Made by a program: the position numbers and the translations under genes
Notes under the pieces: generated by a model
Database searches by the model: none
Told to the model about the DNA's origin: nothing
Seen by the model: the letters and a program-made list of their open reading frames with translations, nothing else
Part shown: positions 7,276 to 8,336 of the stretch, piece by piece
How positions within the stretch are numbered: position 1 is the stretch's first letter
Layout: each line of letters opens with the position of its first letter
NCBI GenBank assembly: GCA_964343975.1
Contig: CAYFLU010000147.1
Location: 1 to 8,336 of the forward strand
Reading direction: 5' to 3'
DNA from: SCUN01 sp964343975
GTDB taxonomy: Bacteria; Acidobacteriota; Vicinamibacteria; Vicinamibacterales; SCN-69-37
DNA length: 8,336 nucleotides

Positions 7276-8336
7276 TCAGTATTTCCAGCTCACCAGGTCG
7301 GCGCCGGCCGGGGCGTACTTCGTGATCTGCGTGACCATCTTCTCGGTCATCTGATCACGCGGCGGGCCCCAGCAGTGCGGGGCCATCGGCTGAAACACGG
7401 TTTCACCCGTCCACTTCGGCGCGTCCGCCTTGCGCAGGAACTCGTCGAGCATGTGCACACCCATGTTCAGGAAGTACGAGTCCGCGTCGCCGACGTAGAT
7501 GTTGAGCTTGTGCGCGACTTTCGGACCGAGGGTCTTCCAGTCGCGCTCGAGGATGTTGCGCAGGTCGTAGTGTTCCTTCCAGTACGCCGCCACGTCCTTG
7601 TTGATCTTGCCGGTCTGCTTGTCCCAGATGCGCTGCGGATAGCCGTCCGGCCCGACCGGTCCGTACGTGGCTTCCCAGATATCCCACTGCCCGCCGGACC
7701 GCGAGTGATCGCCTTGCACGAGTTCGTACCAGTTCTCGTCTTTCATCATCGAGATGATGTTGCCGTCGGGGCGACGCTGGTTCGGGCGCTCGATTTTCAT
7801 CCAGCCGCGATCGACGAAGTACGCGTTGTCGTCGCTGTAGATGTTGACGATCTGGTGGTAGCGGAAGTCGACGCCGTCCGGGCAGGTGGAGAAGACGCCG
7901 CCGTAGAAATCGGGATAGAAGATCTGGTGCGCGAGCGAGATCCAGCCGCCCGTGGAGCCGCCCGTGAGCATGCGAGCCCACGGGGCGCGAATGACGCGGA
8001 ACTTCGACTCGATCGCCGGAATCAGCTCCTGCATGATCGCGTCGCCGTACGGGCCGTTGTTTGCGGAGTTCACGCCGTACGAGTCGTCGTAGTAGGGCGA
8101 CGGGTGCTGCAACGACACGTTGATCATGCGCGGCTGCGGCCCAGAGGGCGCGGGCGGTGGGGTGCCGCGGCCGCGCGCCCCACCCGCGCCACCGCCGCCG
8201 CGCGGGAAGTGGCCCTGTGTGTAGACGATCGGATACTGCGCGTTCGGATGCGTGGCGTAGCCGTCGGGCAGCGTCACAATTGCGCCGAGATACATCGGCT
8301 GGCCCCACCACTTCGTGAGGATCTGGCTCTGGATCT
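7276..8336 (-). CDS. Alpha/beta-hydrolase, putative esterase family (5' end beyond window)
   Basis: The frame stays open through the right edge, so the ATG at 8295 is internal: thirteen further residues (IQSQILTKWWGQP) precede it and fit the family. The visible part is 352 residues. It has an esterase D/putative-esterase type alpha/beta-hydrolase fold. The nucleophile elbow is GGSTGG (Ser about visible residue 127, codon 7954-7956). A likely acid is in GDADSYF (about 283 or 285), and the His is in PHCW (about 320). The family hydrolyses ester bonds and members are often secreted, but the N-terminus and any signal peptide lie outside the window. An insert of about 24 residues rich in Gly, Arg and Pro (8131-8202) interrupts the domain before INVSLQHPSPYYDDSYG. 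The next minus-strand gene starts seven bases after this stop, so an operon is likely. The substrate is unknown. Confidence 0.9.
   Translation of the reverse strand, partial: IQSQILTKWWGQPMYLGAIVTLPDGYATHPNAQYPIVYTQGHFPRGGGGAGGARGRGTPPPAPSGPQPRMINVSLQHPSPYYDDSYGVNSANNGPYGDAIMQELIPAIESKFRVIRAPWARMLTGGSTGGWISLAHQIFYPDFYGGVFSTCPDGVDFRYHQIVNIYSDDNAYFVDRGWMKIERPNQRRPDGNIISMMKDENWYELVQGDHSRSGGQWDIWEATYGPVGPDGYPQRIWDKQTGKINKDVAAYWKEHYDLRNILERDWKTLGPKVAHKLNIYVGDADSYFLNMGVHMLDEFLRKADAPKWTGETVFQPMAPHCWGPPRDQMTEKMVTQITKYAPAGADLVSWKY

Noticed and set aside
8293..8295. ATG as start of the hydrolase gene
   Set aside because: The frame continues upstream to the window edge with residues (TKWWGQP) that fit the family, so this Met is internal.
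1..8336. CRISPR arrays, tRNA or rRNA genes, insertion sequences, attachment sites, phage genes
   Set aside because: I saw no regularly spaced repeats, no tRNA-like cloverleaf sequence, no transposase or integrase motifs and no abrupt change of base composition. The gaps between genes are all under 100 bases.

Overview
The window is GC-rich bacterial chromosome with densely packed genes and no mobile-element, CRISPR or RNA-gene signature. It most resembles Acidobacteriota, perhaps the Vicinamibacteria. This is an inference from three things: the rpoC C-terminus with its insertion domain, a very large membrane protein fused to a spermidine-synthase-like domain, and a GT-C-like membrane protein next to a secreted-esterase-type hydrolase. 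No 16S or other decisive taxonomic marker is present.

Layout. Bases 1-1452 (+) are the last third of rpoC (RNA polymerase beta'), entering at the trigger loop. A textbook intrinsic terminator follows at 1477-1523. The next gene (about 1522-2376, +) encodes a small zinc-ribbon membrane protein and begins inside the terminator's T-tract. After a 59-base gap with a candidate extended -10 element, a large gene (2436-4892, +) encodes a 12-13 segment membrane transporter-like domain fused to a spermidine-synthase-like Rossmann domain. A second strong terminator (4933-4974) closes the plus-strand block.

The right half is on the minus strand. An alpha/beta-hydrolase (putative esterase) gene enters from the right edge, where it is truncated, and ends at 7276. 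Seven bases later a 762-residue polytopic membrane protein with a C-terminal discoidin-like domain begins and runs to 4980. The two minus-strand genes are probably co-transcribed and converge on the fused synthase gene.

Functional reading. rpoC is housekeeping, and the usual downstream partner rpsL is not next to it here. The other four genes concern the membrane or envelope, but I see no sequence evidence that they form one pathway. I did not find a convincing new multi-gene system. The most unusual points are the altered active-site motifs of the fused spermidine-synthase-like protein, its clear internal duplication, the discoidin-like tail on a GT-C-like protein, and the terminator/start-codon overlap after rpoC.
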